Shown: positions 32,928 through 40,387 of the stretch, in pieces
Position numbering within the stretch: position 1 is the stretch's first letter
Layout: every line of letters starts with the position of its first letter
DNA from: an uncultured Trueperaceae bacterium
GTDB lineage: Bacteria; Deinococcota; Deinococci; Deinococcales; Trueperaceae
Direction of reading: 5' to 3'
NCBI GenBank assembly: GCA_913062675.1
Contig: CAJXWR010000011.1
Coordinates: 1 to 40,387 of the forward strand
Length of the DNA: 40,387 nucleotides
Position numbers and translations under genes: made by a program
The notes under the pieces: generated by a model
What the model saw: only the letters and a program-made list of their open reading frames with translations
What the model was told of the DNA's origin: nothing
Database searches by the model: none

Positions 32928-33968
32928 TCAGCGCCGCAGGAAGTTGTCGGAGATCAACGCGTCTTGCAGGACGTGCAGCATGTCGAGTGCCTGCCCCGTC
33001 CCGAGTGCCACGGCGTCCGTCGCGTTCTCCGCGACGATGACGGGAATGCCGGTCGTGCGGCGCAGCAACTCGTCGAAGTTCGCGAGCAGGCTGCCACCTC
33101 CGGTCATAATGATACCGCGGTCGATCACGTCGCTGACGAGTTCCGGGGGCGCCTTCTCGAGCACGCGGCGCACACCGTCGGCAATCTTCTGGATGGGTTC
33201 CTCGAGCGCTTCGACCGTGTCGCTGGTGCGGACGGTGATCGTCTTGGGAAGGCCGTTGATGAGGTCGCGACCGCGCACTTCGAGGGTGCGGTCCTCCTCG
33301 TCCTCACGCAGCATGGCGGCGCCAATCTTCGTCTTGATCTCCTCGGCGGTACGTTCCCCGATGAGGAGGTTCTCCTTGTGGCGGATGTAGCGGATGATGG
33401 ACTCGTCGAACTCGTTGCCGGCAATGCGGAGGCTTTCGCTGACGACGATGCCGCCGAGGCTGATGACGGCCACGTCGGTCGTGCCGCCGCCAATGTCGAC
33501 GATCATCGAACCGCTCGGCTCGGCGATGTTCACGCCCGATCCAATGGCGGCTGCGAGCGGTTCCTCGATGAGGAAGGCCTTGCGGGCCCCCACCTCGCGG
33601 GTGGCTTGCAGCACGGCGCGGCGCTCCACCTCGGTCACGCCGGAGGGGACGCACACCATGACGTGGGGCCTGAAGAAGCGTCCGGGGCCGGTCACGACCT
33701 TGCGGACGAACGCTTGCAGCATCTTCTCCGTCAGGTCGTAATCGGCGATGACGCCGTCCCGCATGGGACGCACCGCGGTGATGTTGCCGGGCGTGCGGCC
33801 GAGCATGTTGTACGCGTCTGCGCCCACGGCCTTCACCTCGCCGGTATCGCGCACCATGGCGATGACTGAGGGTTCACGCAGCAGGATGCCCTGCCCTTTC
33901 ACGTAGATGAGAACCGTGGCGGTTCCCAAGTCCACGCCGATTTCCTGCCATGGTTTGAATCCGAACAT
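32928..33968 (-). CDS. mreB: Rod-shape-determining protein MreB
   Basis: A 346-residue actin-like ATPase that guides lateral cell-wall growth from the cytoplasmic face. GVDLGTATVLIYVKGQGI (phosphate 1), VCVPSGVTEVERRAV, DIGGGTTDVAVISLGG (phosphate 2), GERTAEEIK, and IMTGGGSLL (adenosine motif) are standard. MreC and MreD do not follow; an S55-type protein and lpxD do instead. The ATG at 33968 is chosen over the two upstream GTG codons since GGAG lies 5 bases before it and MFGFKP suits the family. Confidence 0.96.
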   Translation of the reverse strand: MFGFKPWQEIGVDLGTATVLIYVKGQGILLREPSVIAMVRDTGEVKAVGADAYNMLGRTPGNITAVRPMRDGVIADYDLTEKMLQAFVRKVVTGPGRFFRPHVMVCVPSGVTEVERRAVLQATREVGARKAFLIEEPLAAAIGSGVNIAEPSGSMIVDIGGGTTDVAVISLGGIVVSESLRIAGNEFDESIIRYIRHKENLLIGERTAEEIKTKIGAAMLREDEEDRTLEVRGRDLINGLPKTITVRTSDTVEALEEPIQKIADGVRRVLEKAPPELVSDVIDRGIIMTGGGSLLANFDELLRRTTGIPVIVAENATDAVALGTGQALDMLHVLQDALISDNFLRR

Positions 33969-34072
33969 CACCACTCCAAGCCCCGTCGAGGAACGCGATG
34001 GTTCCCGCGTGTAGGTTCGTTTGGGTCGAGCGTCACCGACCGCGGGTAGGTGGGCAACGCAACGATGCTACG

Positions 34073-34078
34073 ACTATA
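34073..34078 (-). promoter_or_regulatory. Candidate -10 box for the mreB-lpx operon
   Basis: TATAGT on the minus strand, in the 120-base gap between tsaB and mreB. It is the best -10 match there, but no good -35 is seen at 16-18 bases. The leader would be about 100 bases, with no clear hairpin or riboswitch in it. Confidence 0.35.
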
Positions 34079-34088
34079 CCGCGCGCGT

Positions 34089-34649
34089 TCACCAGTAGCG
34101 CGGCGTCACGGGGGTCGAGGGGGTTGCGTGCGAGGTCAACCACGTGGCGTCCGGTGGCGCGTCCTCGATCCAATGGGCATCCGGCCAGGCGGCTTGCACG
34201 TCCTCGCGCGGACGTTTGGCGGCCTCCTCGAGGACGTGCAGCGTTCCTTCGCGGCGTTCGAACGTCGCGGCGTACACGTTTCCGCGGCGCGCGTCCATCA
34301 CGGCGACACCGGTTGCGCCCTCGGGTAGGGAGCCCCAGGCGAGCGTGGCGAGGGAACAGCCACCGTTCAATTCGCAGCGCCAGGCGGAGGCGAGCCCCTG
34401 CGCAGCGGCGATGCCGACGCGCAGGCCGGTGTACGACCCAGGACCGATACCGACGGTGACGCGGCCAATGCGAAGGCCGTCGACCTGCCCCTCCTCGAGC
34501 AGGGCTTCGAGGTGGGGGACGATCAGGGCGGCGTGTTGACGATCGACGCGTGGAGCGCCTCGCGCAAGGATCTCGCCTTCGCGGGTGGTGAGGGCGAGGG
34601 CGAGGTGCGCGCCTGCAGTGTCGATGCCGAGCTGGATGTCCCTTTTCAT
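34089..34649 (-). CDS. tsaB: tRNA threonylcarbamoyladenosine biosynthesis protein TsaB
   Basis: A 186-residue TsaB, the non-catalytic partner that dimerises with TsaD in t6A37 formation. The N-terminus has IQLGIDTAGAHLALAL, then GIGPGSYTGLRVGIAAAQGLA, the hallmark of the family. ATGVAVMDARRGNVYAATF is in the middle. It is somewhat shorter than E. coli TsaB (231). The ATG at 34649 overlaps the tsaE stop (ATGA) and defines the start; the longer frame extends into tsaE. Confidence 0.92.
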   Translation of the reverse strand: MKRDIQLGIDTAGAHLALALTTREGEILARGAPRVDRQHAALIVPHLEALLEEGQVDGLRIGRVTVGIGPGSYTGLRVGIAAAQGLASAWRCELNGGCSLATLAWGSLPEGATGVAVMDARRGNVYAATFERREGTLHVLEEAAKRPREDVQAAWPDAHWIEDAPPDATWLTSHATPSTPVTPRYW

Positions 34650-35107
34650 GGGGCCGTCGCGTCGCTTGCGCGTGGGGCTTGGAGGGTGGCGTGTCGTTCT
34701 CCGGTCGCTCCGTGGGGCCGGGAGAGCGTGAGGTGCCACGCCTCGGGGTGACGGTCGGCGAGGCGGCCTCCCCATTCGATGACGACGAGGCGCGCCCGGT
34801 CGAGGTACTCGTCGAGGGCGAGTGCGTCGAGCGCTTCGTCGCTTTCGAGCCGGTACGCATCGACGTGAATCACGTCGCCGTTGGGTGTCGGGTACTCGTG
34901 AATCAGGGTGTAGGTGGGACTCGATGCGCGGTCGGGGCCGTCGAGGGCGGCGACGAGCGCGGCGGTGAGCGTCGTCTTGCCTGCGCCGAGGGGGCCGTCG
35001 AGAAGGAGGAGGGCGCCGTGGGGGAGACGCGTTGCAAGCGAGGCGGCGTACGCACGCGTCGCGGTTTCGTCGCTGAGGATGGTGGTACCCGGCGTGTCGG
35101 CAAGCAC
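34646..35107 (-). CDS. tsaE: tRNA threonylcarbamoyladenosine biosynthesis ATPase TsaE
   Basis: A 153-residue P-loop ATPase that drives the TsaBD complex in t6A synthesis. Walker A is DGPLGAGKTTLT, SSPTYTLIHEYP is the family switch region, and VVIEWGGRL is the conserved C-terminal strand. The start is GTG 35107, with AGGAGGT 7 bases before it, inside the last codons of the upstream gene. It lies one base past that gene's TAA and overlaps tsaB by 4 bases. tsaE-tsaB adjacency is common in bacteria. Confidence 0.92.
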   Translation of the reverse strand: MLADTPGTTILSDETATRAYAASLATRLPHGALLLLDGPLGAGKTTLTAALVAALDGPDRASSPTYTLIHEYPTPNGDVIHVDAYRLESDEALDALALDEYLDRARLVVIEWGGRLADRHPEAWHLTLSRPHGATGERHATLQAPRASDATAP

Positions 35108-35108
35108 G

Positions 35109-36794
35109 TTAGGACCTCCTGCGCGCTCCCGACACGAGCCCCCCACCCGGTCGAAGCGCGGGGGTGTGCATGGCGCGCAGGCCGGAGAGGAGGACGAGGA
35201 GCCCCGCGGTGATGGCAATCCAGGCGATCGCCTCGCTCGCCGGGTGCTCCGAGGGCGCCCAGGCGGGCAGTGCGCCGCCGAGGGTGAGGCCGACGGAGGC
35301 GAGCAAGGCTGGGCCGGCCGACATGGCGAACTCGGTCATGAGGGGGAGCAAGACGAGGGCGAGTCCAATCGTGACGCGGGTCCGTCCCGCGCTTGCCATG
35401 CGGGCGGTCGTCACGAGCAGGGTCACCATGAGGAGCAGAAGCAGGGTCAAGGCGACGGCGTCGACCGGTCCGCTGCGCAAGGCGTTCACCTCGGCCCGCC
35501 AGGCGAGGTGGGCTGGGCGGGGGGTGCCGTCGAGGGTGGTGGGCAGCGCGGCGAACTCGCGTTGCAGGCCCAGCGCGTCACCGCGTTGGGGCGTCGCCGC
35601 GGTGAGTCGCGTGAGGTACCCGCGGATGGCGCGGTCGCTGCTCGGGTCGATGGCGACGACCAGTGGCGCGAGCGTCGTTTCGAAGGTGCGGGCGAGCGTT
35701 CGCGCCGCCTCGAGCGCTTCGCTTGCTTCCCCGTGGAGGGTGACGTGCGCGAGTAGTGCGGCGTCCGCGAGGAGCGAGCGCGTGGCCTCATCGATGCTCG
35801 TCACGCCACGACCTTCAAGCAGCGTGGCGAGGCGTTCACGTTCACCATTCGTGAGCGGGTAGCCCGCGAGCTCACGGGTCAGCGCGTCGCTGGCGGCCGG
35901 GGCCGGTGGCGTCGTTGGATTGACCCCATCGTCCGTTTCGGGTGCAGCCTGAACGGTGGTGGGCGTGGCGTCGACGGGTGCGCTTGCCTCGTCGGCAGCG
36001 TCACGCAGGGTGGTGAGGTCCATGACGACGTCGCCCACGTGCGCGAGGTAGGTGTCCACCTCACCAGCGAGGAGGGCAGTGATGGCGGAGGCGAAGCGTT
36101 CGGTCGTGCCGGCTGGAAGGTCGGGTGCGTCTTGCACGAGGAGGTAATCGGCGTAACTGCGCGACAGCGCGAGGTACTGCTCGGCGACCGTGCCGGTGCC
36201 GCCGGCGATCAGGAGGGCGTCGAGGTTGCCGATGATGCGTTCTGCACTGGCGGCCTCCAGGGCGCGCCGCATTTGCGGGACGTCGCTCGCGCTTCGCAGC
36301 GCGGTCCGGCGAGCGCTGGGGAGGGCCAGGTCACGTGCAAGCGCATCGATGCGCGCACGCGCCGTCGCGGCGTCGCCTTCGCCTTGAGCGCGGAGGGCGG
36401 CTTCGTACAGGAGGCGTCGCGTGGCGCCTTCGAGGGTGGCGAGCTGCACCTCGACGTCGCTTTGGCTTCCCCGCGTGATCGCCGCCTCGGCCCGTTCGCG
36501 GGTGGCGTCGATGGAGTCGAGGAGGGGGCGGGACACGTCGGGCGTGAGCGTGCGCAGCGCGCGGATTCCTCGGTCGAGACGCGTGACGGCTTCGGTGGGG
36601 TCTTCTCCGAGGGAGGGAAGCACGAGATCGAACTCTTCGAGCGTGCGTTCGTAGCGGATGAGGAGTTCATCCTCGCTGACCGTGTTCTGCGCCAGCGCGT
36701 GGTTCACGAGGAGGGGAAGCGTGAGGGCGAGGAGGCTAAGCGCCCGCGCGAGCGTGCGCGTTTGGAGCGGGGAGGGGAACGAAACGTTCGTCAC
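35109..36794 (-). CDS. Unrecognised exported helical protein with C-terminal membrane anchor
   Basis: A 561-residue protein I cannot assign to a family. The signal peptide ends in LLALTLPLLVNHALAQ (about residue 33). A long Ala/Arg/Glu/Leu-rich, mostly helical extracytoplasmic region follows (about 34-450), interrupted by a Pro/Thr/Ala-rich linker near 280-310. The last 110 residues hold three or four hydrophobic helices (from ALTLLLLLMVTLLV on) and a short, Arg-rich cytoplasmic tail (SGARRRS). No catalytic motif, TPR or PDZ signature is evident. The start is GTG 36794, with AGAGGAG 5 bases upstream; the longer frame upstream has no such site. It is directly upstream of tsaE and its tail holds the tsaE ribosome-binding site. 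Confidence 0.72.
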   Translation of the reverse strand: MTNVSFPSPLQTRTLARALSLLALTLPLLVNHALAQNTVSEDELLIRYERTLEEFDLVLPSLGEDPTEAVTRLDRGIRALRTLTPDVSRPLLDSIDATRERAEAAITRGSQSDVEVQLATLEGATRRLLYEAALRAQGEGDAATARARIDALARDLALPSARRTALRSASDVPQMRRALEAASAERIIGNLDALLIAGGTGTVAEQYLALSRSYADYLLVQDAPDLPAGTTERFASAITALLAGEVDTYLAHVGDVVMDLTTLRDAADEASAPVDATPTTVQAAPETDDGVNPTTPPAPAASDALTRELAGYPLTNGERERLATLLEGRGVTSIDEATRSLLADAALLAHVTLHGEASEALEAARTLARTFETTLAPLVVAIDPSSDRAIRGYLTRLTAATPQRGDALGLQREFAALPTTLDGTPRPAHLAWRAEVNALRSGPVDAVALTLLLLLMVTLLVTTARMASAGRTRVTIGLALVLLPLMTEFAMSAGPALLASVGLTLGGALPAWAPSEHPASEAIAWIAITAGLLVLLSGLRAMHTPALRPGGGLVSGARRRS

Positions 36795-36898
36795 GATGAC
36801 TCCTCTTTCGGCGCCGGTGGGTGCCCGTCGAGCATGGCGCAATGCTGCCGATGATAGGCCACGCAGGTCACGGCGCGCGGTGACGGACTTCGCGCCGG

Positions 36899-37144
36899 TC
36901 AACCCCCCGAGACGGGGGGCAGGAAGGCGACGGTCTCGCCTCCCTCGAGCGTGGCGTCCGGTTCGGCGTACGCTTCGTTGACGGCGCACATGGATCCGCG
37001 GAGCGTGAGGCCCTCGTAGCGGCCTTCGAGAACGTCGGCGAGGTTACGGACGCTGCTGCCGGCGGGCAGCGTGACGTTCGTTTCGCTGGTTCCGACGGCG
37101 GTGCGGAGCTGCGCGAAGAAGCGGACGGTGACGTCGATCGTCAT
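36899..37144 (-). CDS. moaD: MoaD/ThiS-family ubiquitin-like sulfur carrier
   Basis: An 81-residue beta-grasp protein that ends in the diglycine PPVSGG. VRFFAQLRTAVG near the start and AVNEAYAEPDATLEGGETVAFLPPVSGG are MoaD-like rather than ThiS- or TtuB-like. MoaD-GG is adenylated by MoeB, then thiocarboxylated, and supplies sulfur to molybdopterin synthase. The ATG overlaps the hrcA stop (ATGA), an unusual partner. MoaE and the other moa genes are not nearby; the E1-like gene at 3592-4461 could activate it. Confidence 0.88.
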   Translation of the reverse strand: MTIDVTVRFFAQLRTAVGTSETNVTLPAGSSVRNLADVLEGRYEGLTLRGSMCAVNEAYAEPDATLEGGETVAFLPPVSGG

Positions 37145-38109
37145 GCGAGACCCCCGTAGGCCTCGTCCGACCCGTCGAGTTGCCGTGCCACGCCATTCGC
37201 CACGCTGAACACGCGGTCGTAGCGCATGCGGGAGGGACCCACCAGCGTGAGGCGTCCGGCGCCAAACGCACTGGAGAGGGGCGCCGCGATCAGGGCGACG
37301 TCCTCATCGTAGGCGAGGTCGACGGGTGCATCGTGCACGGTGGCCCAGGGGTGCGTCCCGCGCTCGAGGTGCAGCGCGACGCGGCGCAGGAACGACGGGT
37401 CGTTCGATTCCGGTTCGTCGAACAGCAGGCTCAACCCGTGCGAGAAGAGTTCGGCGGGGTGCAGCGCCGGCCAGGCGTCGGCAAGCGCGTGCAGCGTGCG
37501 GCGAATCTCCTCCCCCAGGGTTCGGGCGCGTTCACGCATGGCGTTCGGCATGTCGGTGAGGGGGACGGCGAGATCGCGAATTGCGCGTTCCGCGTCGCTG
37601 AGGACCTCCTCGTCCGGCGTTGGATCGAGGTCGATCGACAGGTCGCGCGTCAAACCGTTCTCGAGGACGGCGACGGCAAGCACCCGCCGTTCGGTGAGCG
37701 GGGAGAGGTGCACCTCGAGTGCGCGGACCGAACCATCACCCGGCACTTCGAGCACCACGGCGTACCCCGCGAGGTTCGCGGTGGAGGCGGCGAGGCTGCG
37801 CAGGAGCGCACTGCCGTGTTGAGCGGCGAGCGTGGCGTGCAACCGTTCGCGCGCCGCGTAGGGGAGGGGGCGTGGCGGGAGCAGGTCGCGTGCGTAGCGT
37901 CCGAAGCCAAGGGGCGTGGGGATGCGACCCGCAGACGTGTGGGGTTGCATGAGGAGTCCCTGTTCTTCGAGCGCAGCGAATTCGTTGCGGACCGTTGCAC
38001 TGGAGCAGGCAAGGTGACGCGCCACGTGGGAGGACGGAACCGGCTTGGCGGTATCGATGTAGGTCTCGGCCACGAGGTGCAAGACGCGGGTCTGGCGCTC
38101 CAGCAGCAT
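37141..38109 (-). CDS. hrcA: Heat-inducible transcription repressor HrcA
   Basis: A 322-residue HrcA. The winged helix reads VPSSHVARHLACSSATVRNEFAALEEQGLLMQPHTSAGRIPT (near 25-65), the typical DNA-binding part. The GAF-like middle and C-terminal IAAPLSSAFGAGRLTLVGPSRMRYDRVFSVANGVA follow. HrcA represses groESL and dnaK operons by binding CIRCE. No CIRCE (TTAGCACTC-N9-GAGTGCTAA) is visible upstream. An inverted repeat lies at the promoter instead. The ATG at 38109 has TAGGGT ending 5 bases before it and no ribosome-binding site. grpE and dnaK do not follow; moaD does. Confidence 0.92.
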   Translation of the reverse strand: MLLERQTRVLHLVAETYIDTAKPVPSSHVARHLACSSATVRNEFAALEEQGLLMQPHTSAGRIPTPLGFGRYARDLLPPRPLPYAARERLHATLAAQHGSALLRSLAASTANLAGYAVVLEVPGDGSVRALEVHLSPLTERRVLAVAVLENGLTRDLSIDLDPTPDEEVLSDAERAIRDLAVPLTDMPNAMRERARTLGEEIRRTLHALADAWPALHPAELFSHGLSLLFDEPESNDPSFLRRVALHLERGTHPWATVHDAPVDLAYDEDVALIAAPLSSAFGAGRLTLVGPSRMRYDRVFSVANGVARQLDGSDEAYGGLA

Positions 38110-38114
38110 GCGAG

Positions 38115-38136
38115 ACCCTACCACCCGTCGGGTGGT
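38115..38136 (-). promoter_or_regulatory. hrcA -10 box with overlapping inverted repeat
   Basis: TAGGGT (minus strand, 38115-38120) ends 5 bases before the hrcA ATG, a leaderless layout. Starting at its edge is a perfect inverted repeat ACCACCC-N3-GGGTGGT (38120-38136), in the -10/-35 spacer. A bound repressor there would block transcription. Which protein binds it, if any, is unknown. Confidence 0.45.
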
Positions 38137-38181
38137 CGTTGCGTGGCTCGCGCACGTGAGGCGCGCCGTTCGAGATGGCTG

Positions 38182-38658
38182 CTAGGCGTCGGGTGCGGGT
38201 TGGTCGGCCATGGCGATGATGCGGTCGGCATCGGCGTTCTCGACCGGCATGATGCTCAGGCGGTTGCCCTTGCGGAGGAGGGGAAGGTCGGCGAGGCGAG
38301 CTTCTTCACGCATCTCGGCGAGACTGACGAGTCGCGGGAGGGCGCGGACGGGCGTGACGTCCACGAGCATCCAGCGGGGGTTCTCCTCGCTCGACTTCTC
38401 GTCGAAGTACTTGCTCTTGGGGTCGAACTGGGTGGGGTCGGGGTACGGTTCGCTCGCCACTTCGGCGATGCCAGCCACGCCGGGGGGTTCGCAGTTCGAG
38501 TGGTAGAAGAGCACGCGGTCACCCACGCGCATCTCGTCGCGCATGAAGTTGCGTGCCTGGTAGTTTCGGATGCCGTCCCAGAGGGTGCGGCCTTCGCGTT
38601 CGAGGTCTTCGTAGCTGTACACGTCGGGTTCGCTTTTCATCAGCCAGGTGCGTGCCAT
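38182..38658 (-). CDS. EVE-domain protein
   Basis: A 158-residue protein made of one EVE domain (PUA-like fold): MARTWLMKSEPDVYSYEDLEREG at the start, WDGIRNYQARNFMRDEMRVGDRVLFYHSN, GVAGIAEVASEPYPDPTQFD, and a C-terminal half ending in LSIMPV. EVE domains bind modified bases in DNA or RNA; family members of this exact architecture are widespread single-domain proteins with no confirmed physiological role. The ATG at 38658 lacks a ribosome-binding site, but TACCGT ends 6 bases before it. The gene stands apart from hrcA (72-base gap). Confidence 0.9.
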   Translation of the reverse strand: MARTWLMKSEPDVYSYEDLEREGRTLWDGIRNYQARNFMRDEMRVGDRVLFYHSNCEPPGVAGIAEVASEPYPDPTQFDPKSKYFDEKSSEENPRWMLVDVTPVRALPRLVSLAEMREEARLADLPLLRKGNRLSIMPVENADADRIIAMADQPAPDA

Positions 38659-38664
38659 GAGCGA

Positions 38665-38670
38665 ACGGTA
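38665..38670 (-). promoter_or_regulatory. Candidate leaderless -10 box of the EVE gene
   Basis: TACCGT on the minus strand, 6 bases before the ATG at 38658. No clear -35 was found. Confidence 0.35.
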
Positions 38671-38724
38671 TCGCGAACCCGGGGTCGACTCTGCGGGCCA
38701 AGCCAAGGTCCGCGGGGTGGCTCG

Positions 38725-38871
38725 CTATTCCTTCTTGCGGAGCGCTCCGAACAGGGCGACACCGAGCGCGATGGCGACGGCCGTGCCCGCCCCCGCGCCT
38801 GCAGACCCACCGATGGCCAGGCCGACACCTACGCTGAGCGCGAGCGGAACGGCAACACGTCGTACGTTCAT
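38725..38871 (-). CDS. 48-residue predicted membrane protein after guaA
   Basis: A short frame ATG to TAG encoding MNVRRVAVPLALSVGVGLAI, then a Gly/Ala-rich turn (GGSAGAGAG) and a second hydrophobic stretch (TAVAIALGVALFGAL) ending in RKKE. This gives a two-helix hairpin with positive ends. It begins 4 bases after the guaA stop. GGGAGTGA, a good ribosome-binding site, covers the guaA stop codon, so translation is probably coupled. No homologue comes to mind and the function is unknown. It is too small to be certain, but the site, spacing and composition are all coherent. Confidence 0.6.
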   Translation of the reverse strand: MNVRRVAVPLALSVGVGLAIGGSAGAGAGTAVAIALGVALFGALRKKE

Positions 38872-38875
38872 GGCA

Positions 38876-40387
<1,512 letters not shown>

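Noticed and set aside
31217-33040. 607-codon plus-strand open frame
   Set aside because: It is antisense to the S55 gene, which has a signal peptide and family motifs.
36899-37144. TtuB-type tRNA-thiolation carrier instead of MoaD
   Set aside because: The FFAQLR and AVNEAYAEPD...VAFLPPVSGG pattern is MoaD-like; TtuB is shorter and differs in these parts.

Overview
The window is a gene-dense, high-GC bacterial chromosome segment with about 38 protein genes, one tRNA and no stretch over 300 bases without a gene. I see no insertion sequence, prophage, CRISPR array or rRNA. The content suggests the Deinococcota, and Trueperales-like more than Deinococcus or Thermus. Reasons are: two adjacent deoxynucleoside kinases, a sugar-binding protein that reads very like the Thermus glucose/galactose-binding protein, and several genes with a TAnnnT -10 box only 5-7 bases before the start codon (the leaderless layout described for Deinococcus). 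The presence of lpx genes is what argues against a typical Deinococcus or Thermus. The assignment is an inference; no marker gene was searched.

Layout. 1-761: 3' end of mfd. 799-1910: two small paralogous secreted, probably outer-membrane, proteins. 2023-3335: a stand-alone GIY-YIG protein and Era. 3397-3473: initiator tRNA with its own promoter and hairpin. 3592-8516 (minus strand): deoxynucleoside kinase pair, murE, pyrimidine-nucleoside phosphorylase, moeB/thiF-like. 8611-10140: CNNM/CorC-type membrane protein (plus). 10154-14860: alanine racemase, amino-acid ABC permease and binding protein, MFS exporter (minus). 14883-18189: glucose-type ABC importer without its ATPase (minus). 18398-23529 (plus): recG, serA, class V aminotransferase. 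23551-33968 (minus): one compact run mreB, S55-peptidase-like protein, lpxD, lpxC, Gfo/Idh/MocA oxidoreductase, fabZ, lpxA, lpxB-like, MsbA-like ABC exporter, methyltransferase, joined mostly by 4-base start/stop overlaps. 34089-36794: unknown envelope protein, tsaE, tsaB. 36899-38109: hrcA and moaD. 38182-40387: EVE-domain protein, a 48-residue membrane protein and guaA (cut by the window end).

How the parts fit. The most interesting block is 23551-33968. It encodes the first acyl-transfer and deacetylation steps of a lipid A-type pathway (LpxA, LpxC, LpxD, plus FabZ for the hydroxyacyl supply), a divergent LpxB-like glycosyltransferase and a candidate flippase. A sugar oxidoreductase that could feed an amino-sugar variant sits between lpxC and fabZ. 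LpxH/LpxI, LpxK and Kdo genes are not in the window. Together with small beta-rich exported proteins, one ending in an aromatic, OMP-like C-terminus, this points to an outer membrane that contains a lipid A-like molecule.

Regulatory structure is visible in several places: a consensus-like promoter before the initiator tRNA and one before the amino-acid binding protein, perfect stem-loops directly after both ABC binding-protein genes and before their permeases, a strong minus-strand terminator between the two small secreted proteins, and an inverted repeat touching the -10 box of hrcA.
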